Positions 10,511 through 22,304 of a DNA stretch of 64,000 bases are shown here, piece after piece. How positions within the stretch are numbered: position 1 is the stretch's first letter; the number at the start of each line of letters is the position of its first letter. The position numbers and the translations under genes were made by a program. The notes under the pieces are model-generated. The model had not been told where the DNA came from and ran no database searches. It saw only the letters and a list, made by a program, of their open reading frames with translations. The DNA lies in the NCBI GenBank assembly GCA_958496175.1, contig OY292280.1, positions 7,626,001 through 7,690,000 of the forward strand. Reading direction: 5' to 3'. Origin of the DNA: Sisyra terminalis (Eukaryota; Arthropoda; Insecta; Neuroptera; Sisyridae).

Positions 10511-11579
10511 TTTTATATAACCTTAGACCTAAAGAATAATTATCTTTACCAAGAAGTATAACCGAACTTGAACTTCAATTACCAGTAACCAGGTCCATTA
10601 ATGAAATGACAGTTTAATGTATGGCTACTATAAAAATTTTTGATTTGATTTTGAAACCAATTACAAAATAAAAGTATTTATAAAAAGAGTGAAAAATTCA
10701 TTTCAAATTATTGTATTTAAACGAATCAAAGCCGCAATATTGTACAAAAATACAGCGATAATTAAAAAATCAACTCAATCAAATAGTATATATATGTACT
10801 ATGTATATATAATGAAATAAATTACTCGACAAACACAATATTTACGTAAACCGTATTTAAATACGAAGTCAATTATAAAATAGGTATTTTTTCGGTTGGT
10901 ATATATTATATGTATGTACACAATGATTTATTTTTTGCAAATGAATATCTGAACGTAATTACCAATTTTATAGTGGCATATAAATTTTCATATGAAATTA
11001 AAGTAGCAATTCTATTTCATTAATTTTTCATTAATTAAAACATGAATTGTGAAAAGCTTTTGTTGTGTTTGAAAATTCGTTACTTTTTTGTTTTCATACA
11101 TATAACAGCGTGAAGTGAGCAGTAAAACGTCAACAATTCTTCTTGTTGTGCTCATTTTCCAATGAAAATCAAATAAATTATTTTTGATTTATATATTTCT
11201 CATTCTGTTTTTATTTTATCGCAAATAGAAAAATAATTTGCAAATAAAAACGTACATATTATTTGCACTTTATTACAATTGTATATGGAACAAAGAACAA
11301 AACATCATAAAATGTCATGTTTTACTCTATTTTTTTATTCAACTGATTTTTTTTTAATTTTCATATTTAAATTGCATTTTTAATAAAAAATATTTTCTTT
11401 TGAATAACTCACATCAGTTGAGCTTTTTTTTCCTAGGTTCTGCCTAACGGCAGCTTTACTTTTCCACGTAGTTAAATCATTCCATTTAGCGTCCTCCATT
11501 AATGGCGTGGTATTTTAAATCATTAAATCGGAATAGAAATTCTATTATTTAAAAAATTAGAATTTTCTGGAAAGTATTT
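10511..11579. other. AT-rich intron, nothing recognised
   Basis: No gene, no window-shared repeat apart from one GAGCTTT at 11420. Very AT-rich. Confidence 0.4.
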
Positions 11580-12150
11580 ACAACACTGACCAAACTGACA
11601 AATGGCAAAAGTTGGCAATTGAATAAAAACGAAATGACAGTTGAAACCAATGACATCAATCACTTAGTTCAAAATTGAGATAATAATTATTATATCTGTA
11701 TTCAAGGTTTATAAAATATACAGGTGGCCTCATGGTGGCTACGTGATGGATACGTGTCGTATCCAGAAGAAATTCGTACATATCTTCAACTGATCAATTT
11801 CAAAATTCTTCGTATGACGTCATTTTTTTTTCTAATGGAGCAACCTGTGTAATTTACAAACCTTGATCTGTATTACCCTCATTTGTTCTCCATCTTTGTC
11901 GTCGTACAAACATTTGCCTTTTATATTGACATTAAAAGTAAAAATTGTTTTTAAAACTGTATCATATTTCAGTTATCACAAACTACTAATAACTGATGTA
12001 TCATTTTAGGCTCTACCGGAATATATTATGCCAGTGGACTAAAATCATTTTATTTAATTACGGCGAATAAGTATAATTTTATAACAATTTACCGCAAAAA
12101 TGGCGGCCAATTAAAAACTTGCGTTACTTATGGAACACTCTATAGAAAAA
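11580..12150 (+). repeat. Second copy of the ~0.5-kb dispersed repeat
   Basis: It matches the split copy at 8478-9850 and itself carries the MITE at 11703-11865, so each copy received a different insertion. Confidence 0.6.
11703..11865. mobile_element. 163-bp MITE, CAAGGTTT ends
   Basis: Inverted ends CAAGGTTTATAAA and its near-complement (TTTACAAACCTTG) are flanked by ATCTGTATT at 11694-11702 and 11866-11874. The 8-9-bp duplication suggests a hAT-type insertion. The paralogous repeat at 8478 lacks it. Confidence 0.8.
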
Positions 12151-12295
12151 AACAACATTGTTAAGATTTATCTAAGATAATATTAAAGAAGTTATTCCAA
12201 TTCTGCAATGCATGATGGGATTTTTTTTAAGTGTGGCGCCACCACAAGAATATCTAAAGTACTAACTTTTGACCATTAGCATAAAAGTATAGTAT

Positions 12296-13199
12296 CTATA
12301 GAGATGTGAAATAGAGGAATCGGAGATCCCATATCTTTTCAATTATCATTTTACTTCAATGAACTCTTATAACAAGAAAATATGGAAAAGAGTTATTTGG
12401 ATCAGTATGACGAGTTGGACCCCCAATTGGGTCACTAGATAGAAGATTATGTTCAAATATCGGCACATTTTATGTATACTTCGTGACCAATTCCCCTTTT
12501 AACTAGATATACGGACCAAAATGGCCATCCACAAGTAATATTTCTCTAAAACTAATTAGTGAGAAGAAGGATAACTTTATTTAATGTCGATACTCTTGGA
12601 TAATATTTAAATTTTTTTATATAATCGGCCTCAACAATATTTGGCGAAAGTGATCCAGAACTGTACCAGTTCATTGACCCACTCCTGCTGAGGGTACCCT
12701 TTTTAATGAGTACCTATACTAATGAATCTTAGGTCTTCTATTTTTTGTACCACATATTCTTTTTCGGTTGATGGCATGATACTTTAAATCGGGATAGATC
12801 CACAGAGATGTAGAATAGAGGAATCATGTTTAACTTTAACTAATTCCGTAAATGATTCGGAGATCCCATATCTTTTCAACTATCATTTCACTACAATGAA
12901 CTCTTATATCGAGAAAATATGGAAAAGGGTTGGCCGGATCAGTATGGCAAGTTGATCCCCCAATTGAGTCTCTATATCGAAACTTATGTTAAAATATTGA
13001 AACATTTTATGTATATTTTGCGATCAATTCCCCTTTTACCTAGAGAAACGAACCATAATGGCCATCCACAAGTAATATTTCTCTAAAACTAATTAGTGGG
13101 AAGAAGGATAAATGTATTTACTGTCGATACTTTTGGATAATATTTATACTTTTTATATAAACGGCCTCAATAATAATTGGCGAAAGTGATCCAGAACGA
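12296..13199 (+). repeat. Two diverged direct copies of a ~370-400-bp block
   Basis: Copies at about 12296-12664 and 12794-13199 share GGAGATCCCATATCTTTTCA, CAATTCCCCTTTTA, ATGGCCATCCACAAGTAATA and TTGGCGAAAGTGATCCAGAA. The spacer (about 12670-12775) recurs in inverted orientation near 15160-15255. Confidence 0.65.
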
Positions 13200-13342
13200 T
13201 AGGGTGCTAACTTTGTATAGGTGGGTTCAATCCTCGTATCGTGCAAATTTTCAATATTTCTCGACAACAGATTTAATTAACCCTAGAGTCTCCTCTAGGT
13301 ACCAAAGACCTTGGTAGTTATATAGCGACGGTAAATAACAAT
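13197..13342 (+). repeat. SINE, 5'-truncated head plus body
   Basis: Contains a B-box-like GGTGGGTTCAATCCTCG, then TTAACCCTAGAGTC and AGCGACGGTAAATAAC, the body shared with 47998-48150. Confidence 0.55.
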
Positions 13343-13469
13343 TTAAAAAAAATAATAACTTTAACAGTTAGTACAAAAGTACAAAGTTTCGGTTATTTTC
13401 TTAGGCGGCGCCACATCTTGACACATTTCCCATCATGCATTGCAAGATTGGAATACCTTCTTTTATATT

Positions 13470-13602
13470 AACCGGTTCAAAACTACTAGGTGTTAGGTTC
13501 GAATCTCGAACCAAGCAAATTTTCTATAACTTTCGGTTTACAAATTTTTGTTAACTCTAGAGCCCCTAAAACCTTAATAGTTATAAGGGTGACAATAAAT
13601 AT
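13470..13602 (+). repeat. SINE copy
   Basis: GGTTCAAAACTACTAGGTGT, TTAGGTTCGAATCTCG, then GAGCAAATT-like body and TTAACTCTAGAGCCCC. It lies close to the SINE at 13197-13342 in the same orientation. Confidence 0.55.
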
Positions 13603-15249
13603 CAATTTTAGTTATCATAGAGTCTAAAGTATCCACATAATCATCAATTCGATATGAACTTACTTTACAACACTAAACGAGGTTATCTTACAAGTATTGA
13701 AAAGACTTGATAAATATTAGCCAATTTTTTTGCCACCCTAATGCATTTATAGTTATATGTATTTGCTTATACGTATATTGACTAGTTACTACCCGTGAAA
13801 TATTCAAAGTCTAGCACTGATCCAACTGAAAAATAGTAAAAATTGGTAGTTGAATGAAATGACAGTTGAAACAAACGACAATCAGTTAATTTAAATTTCA
13901 GACAATTAAATATGATTTTCACTTATTCGTTTGTATTCATAAACTTTGTTCTCTGTCCTTGCCCACGTAACTACTTTTGCCTATTACTACTATGACAACT
14001 ATGTAATTTGTTTTCTCTATATATAAAATCATAAAGCCTAAATGAATGACTGGATCAAGCTACATTAACTAATAGTATTCGCGGGAAAAATATGATATTT
14101 TATAATTTATATGATAAAAGTGTAAATATTTGTCGTGTTTTTTTTTTAATTTCTTTTTTTTTTTGGCAAATTTTGAGGTACCCATTGGATATACTGTGTA
14201 TTTTTTTATGAAGTATTGTCTTCGATGTATAAATCTTAAATATTAATTTTAAAAGAAGAATACAATTATCATATCAGCTTGTTTATTATAATAACGCAAC
14301 TGTGAGTTACGAAATGAACTATTTTTCCTCATGGCTTAAAAGAATAATGAAAGTTAATTAGCCCTGCTAGAAAAAGGCATTTTAAGGAATTTTAAATTAA
14401 ATTATTTCAAAATGCTTCTAATTGCCTTTTTTAATAGGGAAGTGTGGAATTATATAAGGCTAAGAACCTTCTTGGTCAAAATTGTACAAATTTTAAGCTC
14501 CAAAAATCTGTTAAGAGAACAAAAGAATGAGGTAAGGGCAGCTGCCCGATAAATTTACATAATTATACAAAAGAAATAAACCAGAAGTCAACTGATGGAA
14601 AAACTTTTTGATGCAATTTTTATAAATGTTTATCAGGAAAACCCATAAAAAGCGACAACCCCGCTTTCCAACAAAACTAGAACCGGTTAACTTGCATAGT
14701 TTTTACGATATATTTCGCCCTTGAAAGAAGATTGCTAATAAAGTGAGGCAATAAATCTTTAATTTACCATTTCATAAATGTGTACTGCTTAAATTAGTGC
14801 ACCCAGCGACTAATGACCCACCCCTGTACTACAAGGTGCTTACGTTTAAGACGCTTAACAGTTGAAGCCCTTTTAAAACAAAGCATCTTTCCGGGAAACC
14901 GCTCCAGAGATAACGAAAAAATGTTATTAAAATGATGAAGAGATAAACATAAAAAATACAATGTAATAAAAAAGAGGAATTGAGCGTATTTCGGTGGTGT
15001 TTCTATCAGGGATTTTATTGTTTTTTTATGTCCTGTTTTAAAAATCGGCTTGATTACTTGTTTTTAAGATAAGGACTCAGGATAAAAATGTAAGCTGACA
15101 ATTAAATTTATGGGATATTTTCAAACTTGTTTCGATTAATTCGAATATAAGTATTGTAAGTGCAACCGAAAAAGAAGATGTGGTACCAAGAGACCTAAGA
15201 TTCATTAGTATAGGTAGTCATTAGAAAGAGTACCCTCACCAGGAATGGA
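13603..15249. other. AT-rich intron with a degenerate repeat copy
   Basis: About 13790-14020 is a decayed copy of the 8478/11580 repeat. Near 14365-14450 is a small palindrome around CCTGCTAGAAAAAGGCATTT. I see no gene. Confidence 0.4.
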
Positions 15250-17580
15250 TCAATGTACAATGGATTTGGGAACTGGTAATGATCGTTAGGTCAGTTAAGG
15301 TCCAATATTTATTTCGTTAAGTCTCTTACGGTTTTTTTTTATAAACAATTGTTGAAATTTTGCATAAAAAAATTTGCATGTTAGCACCTCATAAAAAGGA
15401 AACTAATTTATTTTGATGATTTTGCATTCTTCATCGTTAGGTCCGTATTGGTCTATTAAATTTATTATCATATTATTTGTTTTACTTATATTATTAGTAA
15501 TTTTAAATCAATTAAAATTAGCGCATGTGCATTGGGATATCCGTTATTTCCCAAATTTATTTTTTTACAGCGATCGCCCTCTGAATTTTTAGTTTAAGAT
15601 ACAAAAAAAATTATCCAATACAATTAAGCTTTTAATTTCTTAATTAAACCGTGCAGGGATCATGTTACTTTTATCATTTAAATAACATGGAATTATTTGA
15701 CTTTTTACTTTTAATTTTTTTTCTCAGAAGCAAATGAATGAAAAGATTTATGATTAAATTATTCTGACGTAAAATTTAACGCTCTACAAAAAATGTTTCT
15801 TATGCATTTTCGATTAAATCACTCCAATAAAAGTTATTCAACATTTAACTTGAATTAATTTGTATTTTGTAATTTATTCAACATTTAATTTGTTGACTAC
15901 AAGTTCTAAGAAATTTCTCATAGATGGCGTCAGGTGAAATGGTAAAAATTCGAATTTTAATTGAACTTTTGTCGATAGTCTCATTAATTAGTATTAAATT
16001 CACTTCGTAGATACAAAATATTGATTAAAGTACGAAAATTTATCCTGGATAAATTAAATTTTACGACTATAGCGAATTCGGATCTTATGTCACCTGTTTT
16101 AATTGTCAAAAAAATTTTTTTTTGTTTAATTTTCAATTCAAGCCTTAAAATTAACACAAATAATCACTGGCGCTCTAATGATAATAATTTTTATCTTCTC
16201 TTCCAATGATTTTATAGTTAAAAAATGTAAAAATGAGCAAAAAGTTGAAAATATTGCAAGATTTATATTAGGCACAAGTGAAATGTTGAATAACTTTTAA
16301 TTGGGTGATTTAATCGAAAATTTATAAGAGTCCTTTTTATTAGAGCGTTAAATTTTACGTGGGAATAATTTAATATTAAATCTTTTCATATATTTGTTTC
16401 TGAGAAAAAAAATTAAAAGTAAAAAGTCAAATAATCCCATGTTATTTAAATGGTAATAGTAATATGATTCCGGCACGGTTTAATCAAGAAATTTAGAACT
16501 TAATTGTATTGGATAATTTTTATTATATCTTAAACTTAAAATTCAGGGGGCGATCGCTGTAAAAAAATCAATTTGGGAAATAACGGAAACCCTAATGTGC
16601 ATATTGTATTTGTTTCCAACATAGCGCCAAATTTAAATTCTTCCTTTCCTATTAATTACTTTATGAATATTTGGCTCATATATGCGAGAATGCACGCACC
16701 AATCATCCTATACGGTATTATTCCCATTTTCGAAAGTATTCCACAATGACGACCAAGTGTTGTTTACTCGATTGCAAAATTGCGTTAATTGATTAAATGG
16801 CGTAAATATCTGGAATGTCAAAGTAACGTTACAAAAATCGTATCATTTTAAAATAAAAGGGGTGAAGTTAAAATTAAATAGTTTTCATTCAAATATTTAA
16901 ACGTAAATATATGTAAATACCATGGTTACACCTGTATTTATATTTGACAGTTAGTGTTTAATTAAAGTTGAGTATTAACGTGTAATTTAATTATTTTATA
17001 GGTAAGATATTATTAATATACTATTATTATTAATTATAAACTCATATATTTTGTACATTTTATAGAATAAATAAATCGGTTATAAAATCAACTTTATATA
17101 TATTTCAATATTTACGCCATTTAATCAATTAACGCAATTTTGCAATCGAGTAAACAATACTTGGTCGTCATTTGGAATATTTTCGAAAATGAGAATAATA
17201 TCGTATTGAATGATTGGTGCGTGTTTCTCGCATATATGAGCCAAATATTCATAAAGTAATTAATACGAAAGGAAGAATTTAAATTTCGCGCCATGTTGGA
17301 AACAAATACAATATGCACATGCGCTAATTTTAATTGATTTAAAATTACTAATAATTTAAGTAAAACAAATAATATGATAATAAATTTGATGGAACAATAC
17401 TGATCTAACGATAAAGAATGCAAAAACATCAAAATAAATTAGTTTTCTATTAAATGAGGTTCATCAATTATTTATAAAAAAAACCTATAGGAGACCTAAC
17501 GAAAAAAATATCGGACCTTAACTGACCTAACGAAGACCTAACGATTAAGATCATTACTAGTTCGCAAATTCTTCGATGGG
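15250..17580. mobile_element. Foldback element, one arm interrupted by a MITE
   Basis: The left arm (15250-15526 plus 16598-16810) is repeated inverted at about 17107-17580. Shared phrases include GTTAGGTCAGTTAAGGTCC, TTAAAATTAGCGCATGTGCA and CGATTGCAAAATTGCGTTAA. The spacer is about 16811-17106. The right arm preserves the uninterrupted site GCGCATGTGCATATTG where the MITE entered the left arm. Confidence 0.75.
15527..16597. mobile_element. ~1.07-kb foldback MITE, copy 2
   Basis: Same arms as 635-1698. Flanks ATGTGCAT on both sides; the empty site at 17305-17325 on the other arm has a single GTGCAT. This fixes the insertion point and supports a target duplication of about 7-8 bp. Confidence 0.85.
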
Positions 17581-17660
17581 GTGCTAACTTTGCAGTGGTA
17601 TCAAACCCACTACCTACTAGTTTTGAAGCGGTCACCTAGACCACTGGGCTACCAGTAAGT
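17570..17660 (-). repeat. tRNA-derived SINE head
   Basis: Minus strand: CCCAGTGGTCTAGGTGACCG, CTTCAAAACTAGTAGGTAGT, TGGGTTTGATACCAC. The A-box and B-box positions match the other family members. Truncated body. Confidence 0.55.
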
Positions 17661-17699
17661 TAAAGTTAGTATTGTAGACGCACTTGTGGCAGCGCCACC

Positions 17700-20116
17700 A
17701 GTAGACTCGGACAAGGAGTATGAAAATAATGAAATTTAAACAAAAATAAATGAAGTATTTGTATTAATGCTTTGTGAAACCCGTTTTGATTAATTTAATT
17801 GAAAAAATCACCCCTTTTTTTCATTAGTGATTTTTTTGTTTGGCGTGAATAGATTTTTTTTATGTCTATCCACTTCAAACCACTTCTTTGAAATTTGCTT
17901 ATATTGAAAACAATGAGCTTTGATGAGTTTAGAGCTTTAACAAATTTAATTCAATATGGTTTTTTTTCGCTATCTCTAGATGAGTTTAAGGTTAATATGT
18001 CAAAGCTCACATTTATATCTAAACAACGTGGATAGAATTTAATTAAAACGTGTTCAAGTTATGTTTCACTCGAAGCTTTTTTCCACATAGAGAGCTTTTG
18101 CGTGATATTAAAAGATGATCATATACATCATCTAGTAAAAGCTCAAATTGAATTGTGTAAGCTGACACATGCGAGTCATTGGCAGCTGGAAATTCCATCG
18201 GGCATAAGAGCAACGCTCAAAGAAAACGATCCAAATAAAGTATGATGGGTAAAAAAAGCTCAAAAAGCACAAAAAGCTCTTGGACGGCACGGATGTGCTA
18301 TGTGTAGTTCTTGTGACAGGCAAGAATGTGCTTTGTAAATATGGTATTTATTTTGAACGACATGACAATGCCAAGCATGAGCAAATGTTGGTGTAAGCCA
18401 AATAAAAAGTGGTGGGGGGAAATGGGTTATGAAGAGTGGGGGTACGACGGAGTGTCTGGAATGTAAAGTCTTGAAGTTGTTCGAATGCATCATTAAGCAG
18501 TAAGTTAGTAAAAATTGCGTGAAATCAAGCGAAAAACGATGGCTGGAAAAAATTCAAATTGATTAATATTGAATTATTTTCGTTGGAAAAATGTTTTGCG
18601 ATAGGGGGTGGTCGGTGGCACGAGTTGACACAGAAGGCATTTTCAATTAACCCGTTTTCACCTGGGGACAGCCATAAATGAAATTCCATTTCAAGTAATG
18701 ACCGAAGTTCCAATAAAAATTTCACCTATAATTCGGTACCGTTAAAATGTAAGGTTATTTTAGTCGAAAATAAAAAGGTCTGCAACATTACGTCCAGCTT
18801 TATCGAGAACACGAGTCCCCCGCGTCGGGGGATGGGAGTACGCAAATTTCTCCCCGAAGCTTACCGAAAGAAAGACGAGGAAAAAAAGCGAAAATCTTAT
18901 TGAAACGGGAAATTTATTTTTCTCCAAACCGAAATACGAGCTTTTCGAATATTAGCTTTGTTCTGATCACATAAAGGTAACCAAGACTACTTTTATACGA
19001 TGTCGTCAAATATTATCTTACGAATGCCATGTAAAGCCTCGTTTCAAATCGTAATTTTCCCTTCATCCCCATCGCTGGGGATGAACTTAACGGCAATATA
19101 TCGGGACTCGTAAAAACGATACTGTATGATGTCCAAAATGACCCCATTACGAAAAACGTAACATGTCACTCCACATGTAGAATATTTTCAGCGCTCGGTA
19201 GACATTTTCACGCACCCCCAACCCCCAACCCCCATTACGGATCATATAATCGCATTGTTACCATTCAAAACCTGTCGATATTGACGTACGATCTACCTGA
19301 ACCACATTCATCAACCGATACGCTTCTACTGTGTTTACACGAAAATTTTCACAAACCAACTTTCTAATTAAATGCAAATCGAAAACTAATTAATCTCGCA
19401 AATTCCTCCTCTATTTGCAACTAGCACAAAAATAAACAACTTTTTAGGGTTCCCAACTTCCAGCGGTAAAATACAGAACCCTAATTTCAGATTTTCCGAT
19501 TGATTTTCTACCTCTGACTCGAAAGAGTTTTTATTCCCAAAATTAATATCAAAGGAATCACTATCTCTTCCATAAAAGGATCATGACTTCTCAATTCCAG
19601 AATTCCTCTCTTCTGAATCCCTCTACCTCATTTTTGTATACAAGATCCTTTCTCTGTTCTAAGGCAGGATAGAAGTTGCGGAGGAATATGGAACAATTCA
19701 AGTTGTTCTTTAAGGTTGGATCACCGTCAGAAATATTTTTTTTCCATAAATGTCTTCTTATATAAATCTTCTTATATAATTGCCTTTATAAATCCTTTAT
19801 CACACATAGCTAATTGGAATCAACTAGCGACTCGTTTTTTAGCTATAAATTTTCAATATTATTGTCTAGTCACGTGTAATAGCTGTAAACGCTGTACTGT
19901 TATTAAATAGCTATAACATTATGACGTCACAACTATGGTGACCACTCATGGCGCGTTTATAGTCACGTGATTTTTTTTTAAATTTTATCAATTTTTAATC
20001 GTTTATAATTAATTGAATTTTTTTCTTTTTTTTTAGTTTTTTGCATTACATGTCAATATTATTAATAATACAGTTTTAAAATACATGAAAAAAATCAATA
20101 ATTTTTTTTTTTCAAA
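17700..20116. other. Unique intron island rich in AAAGCTC/GAGCTTT
   Basis: No gene. Eight copies of the 7-mer occur at 17915, 17932, 18002, 18092, 18138, 18255, 18273 and 18938, in both orientations. GAGCTTTT (18092) and AAAAGCTC (18137) flank an inner inverted repeat AGATGAT/ATCATCT. A fragment near 19707-19760 (TTAAGGTTGGATCACCGTCA) is a left end of the piggyBac-like family at 20386. Confidence 0.55.
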
Positions 20117-20238
20117 ATCCCAATTCTCTCATTTGTGGCTAAATTTTTATTATGAAGCGATTTAATCGCGAATTAAATTAAAAACAAAGTCGAAAATGCA
20201 ACGTTGCCAGATTGTGGGTGTGCTAAAGTACACTTGAG
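20117..20238. mobile_element. Half copy of the ~220-bp palindromic MITE
   Basis: Only the right half is present: GGCTAAATTTTTATTATGAA, then GCAACGTTGCCAGATTGTGG and GTGTGCTAAA. Confidence 0.65.
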
Positions 20239-20385
20239 CCATTGTTTTATATTAAAAACTATTTATTACTTTGATTTCCCTGTACATGTTTAAATACTTC
20301 AATCGGTCGTAGTTGAAATATATTATTTAGCCAATTACGAGCATTTGAAGTTGATAACTTCTTTAGGCGCGTTTACAACTTGAGT

Positions 20386-21104
20386 TTAAGGGTGGATAAC
20401 CGTCAGAAAAAAAAAATTCGATTTTTTTTTCCATAAATGTCTTCTTATAACATTCAAGAATAACGTGTTAAAAGGATTGGAATAGCTGACTAATGTATTT
20501 TCACTGATAAAAATTGAATAAATTTATAATAACATAAAAAAATATCTTAAAAAAACTTTAAATGCGTTTTTCTCGAAATCAACTTTTTAAAACTGGGAGA
20601 CAAGATTTCTCAGAAACTATCCGACGGATTGACTTGAAACTGGAGAGTGTTATAGTTCACAACATCTTCTTGGTACTGAACCTCTGAAATTGGCCAAACC
20701 TCCCCCCTCTCAAAGTGGGAGAGAGCGAAAGGTCCAAAAAAATGTAGTTTTTTTAACTTTTTTTTCAAATTCGCGCCATTTTGTGAATTTTCAACTTTTT
20801 TCGGATTTTCGAGGTTCAATGCCAAGAAGACGCATTACCAAAACCTACATTTTTTGGAAAATCATGATCCGACTTCCGGTTTCCGAGAAAACTTGTCTCC
20901 CGTTTGCCTCCTCATTTTTGAGGACCCTTTTTCAAAGCGCTGTAAAAGGGGGAGGGGAGGACATATCGGGGCAAATAAACAAAAATAGTTCAAAACTTTA
21001 AATTTTACATGCCGAAGACCGTTTTATAATATCTTAAAAAAAAACAATGGCAGCAGTTTTAAAAAAGTCATTTTTTTTACGTTCTGACGGTGATCCACCC
21101 TTAA
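20386..21104. mobile_element. piggyBac-like non-autonomous element with TTAA flanks
   Basis: The ends read TTAA-GGGTGGATAACCGTCAGA and TCTGACGGTGATCCACCC-TTAA. TTAA on both sides is the target signature of piggyBac-type transposition. The interior has a 103-codon open frame on the plus strand, but its residues show no transposase features and it lies in repeat sequence. A left-end fragment is near 19707-19760. Confidence 0.6.
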
Positions 21105-21474
21105 GCAAATTAGCCTTTTTCCTGGGAAGATTAAAAAAAGATCCGCTAGGGGCAGCACCGGTGAATTCTATTTAAATAGATGAAGAAAAAAACTACAAAA
21201 TTTATTTAAAATTATACAAAATTATGCAACACAATGACATATACGATCAGGGAGGTCTAACTGTTATGGCAGACTTGGTTCCCAAAATCTCATACTTAGC
21301 TCTCCCAAATATAGATGGCGCAGTAAGCATATCTAGTTTTAAGTAGCACAGACCTGGGGTAAAGAATAGAAGGTTGGTAAAAGTAAAGATGTTGGTAGTA
21401 GTGAAATCATCTGAACAAAATTTTTCATTTCAAAGTAAAACTGACGCTCTTAACAGCTGTCGATCTTAATTATT

Positions 21475-21670
21475 TGGGTATAAGCTTGGATCAGGAACGT
21501 CGAGATTTTCAGAACTGAAGAGAACTATTCCGAATGGTTTCGATATTATTCCTATACGTATTATTCACTCGAATGCAATTTGTACGTAAACTTTGATATG
21601 CCAGAAACAAAGAAGCGACGGTTATTTTCAAATATGTATTTATATTATAATATGTAAAATTAAATTTTTG
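21475..21670 (+). repeat. AAGCTTGGATCAGGAACGTC dispersed repeat, copy 1
   Basis: Shared with 23838-24010 and 24428-24610: AAGAGAACTATT, GAATGGTTTCGATATTATTC, ACTCGAATGCAATTTGTACG, AAGAAGCGACGGTTATTTTC. Each copy is followed by a CAAGTCCA-type MITE or its remnant. The class is unknown. Confidence 0.6.
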
Positions 21671-21923
21671 TCTTAAGTTCATTTTAGCACACCCGAAAAA
21701 AAATCGCAATTCCAGCCAGAAATCATCATAATGATAAAAGAAATTAAAAATCCTCTTCCAGAGCAAAAGGCATACGCCAAATCGTGTATAGTGAATAATC
21801 AAAATAAGATTTTTTCGCTGACTTTGAACAGTTATACTGTGTATACAATATATAAAATATATTGCAGTCCAATTTATTAACATAAACTTGAACAGAAGAT
21901 CAAACAAAATATTCGTGACGTAT

Positions 21924-21970
21924 TGCCCAGATACGTATTTCGATTGCCAAGCAATCTTCATCAGTGGTCA
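21924..21970 (-). ncRNA. Hammerhead ribozyme-like motif (family 2)
   Basis: Minus strand: TGACCA, CTGATGA, A, GATTGC-TTG-GCAATC, GAA, AT-ACGT-AT, C, TGGGCA. All core positions fit. It is the mirror copy of 22163-22209. Confidence 0.6.
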
Positions 21971-22162
21971 TCAAGTAGTTTGGATCACTCCGTAACTGCT
22001 TTGTGATGATTCACAAAATAATCACGGATTGATCTCAATTTATAAGTTGAGCCTATCTTTTTTTGCGATGTGGATATGGAGGGAGGTGAACCACAGAAGA
22101 TCAATCCGTGATTATTTGGTGAATCATCACAAAACAGTTACGGAGTGATCCAAACTACTTGA

Positions 22163-22209
22163 TGACCACTGATGAAGATTGCTTGGCAATCGAAATACGT
22201 ATCTGGGCA
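22163..22209 (+). ncRNA. Hammerhead ribozyme-like motif (family 2, reference copy)
   Basis: Stem I 5' TGACCA (22163-22168), core CTGATGA (22169-22175), extra A (22176), stem II GATTGC/GCAATC (22177-22182, 22186-22191), core GAA (22192-22194), stem III A95-T202 and T96-A201 around ACGT, cleavage-position C at 22203, stem I 3' TGGGCA (22204-22209). Stem I has five pairs and one A-G mismatch. ATACGTAT is fully palindromic, so two transcripts could share an 8-bp stem III. Cleavage is inferred. Confidence 0.65.
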
Positions 22210-22304
22210 ATACTTCACGAATATTTTGTTTGAACTTCTGTTCAAGTTTATGTTAATAAATTGGACTGCAATATATTTAATATATTGTATGCACAGTGTA
22301 TAGT

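Larger units (their letters stand above)
12190..13460. mobile_element. GTGGCGCC repeat, expanded by nested insertions
   Basis: A left half at 12190-12285 (GTGGCGCCACCACAAG) and a right half at 13360-13460 (GGCGGCGCCACATC, CCCATCATGCATTGCAA) enclose a tandemly duplicated block and SINE sequence. This is the same family as 10109-10510. Confidence 0.5.
21796..22295. mobile_element. 500-bp Penelope-like insertion with two opposed hammerhead motifs
   Basis: Flanked by the 12-bp repeat GTGTATAGTGAA at 21784-21795 and 22296-22307. The two halves are inverted copies, each with a hammerhead-like motif, the GAACAGAAG/CTTCTGTTC block, and CAATATAT near the outer ends. Inverted partial copies and variable-length duplications are typical of Penelope-like elements, whose terminal repeats often carry hammerheads. 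It interrupts sequence that is continuous at 43385-43510. No reverse transcriptase or GIY-YIG coding is present. Confidence 0.65.

Noticed and set aside
18092..18144. microRNA precursor hairpin
   Set aside because: The outer 8-bp and inner 7-bp stems are joined by a 13-versus-3-nt asymmetric loop, unlike a miRNA precursor.
21509..21961. 150-codon open frame (minus)
   Set aside because: It crosses the border between a dispersed repeat and the hammerhead insertion, and shares sequence with repeat copies; residues show no domain.
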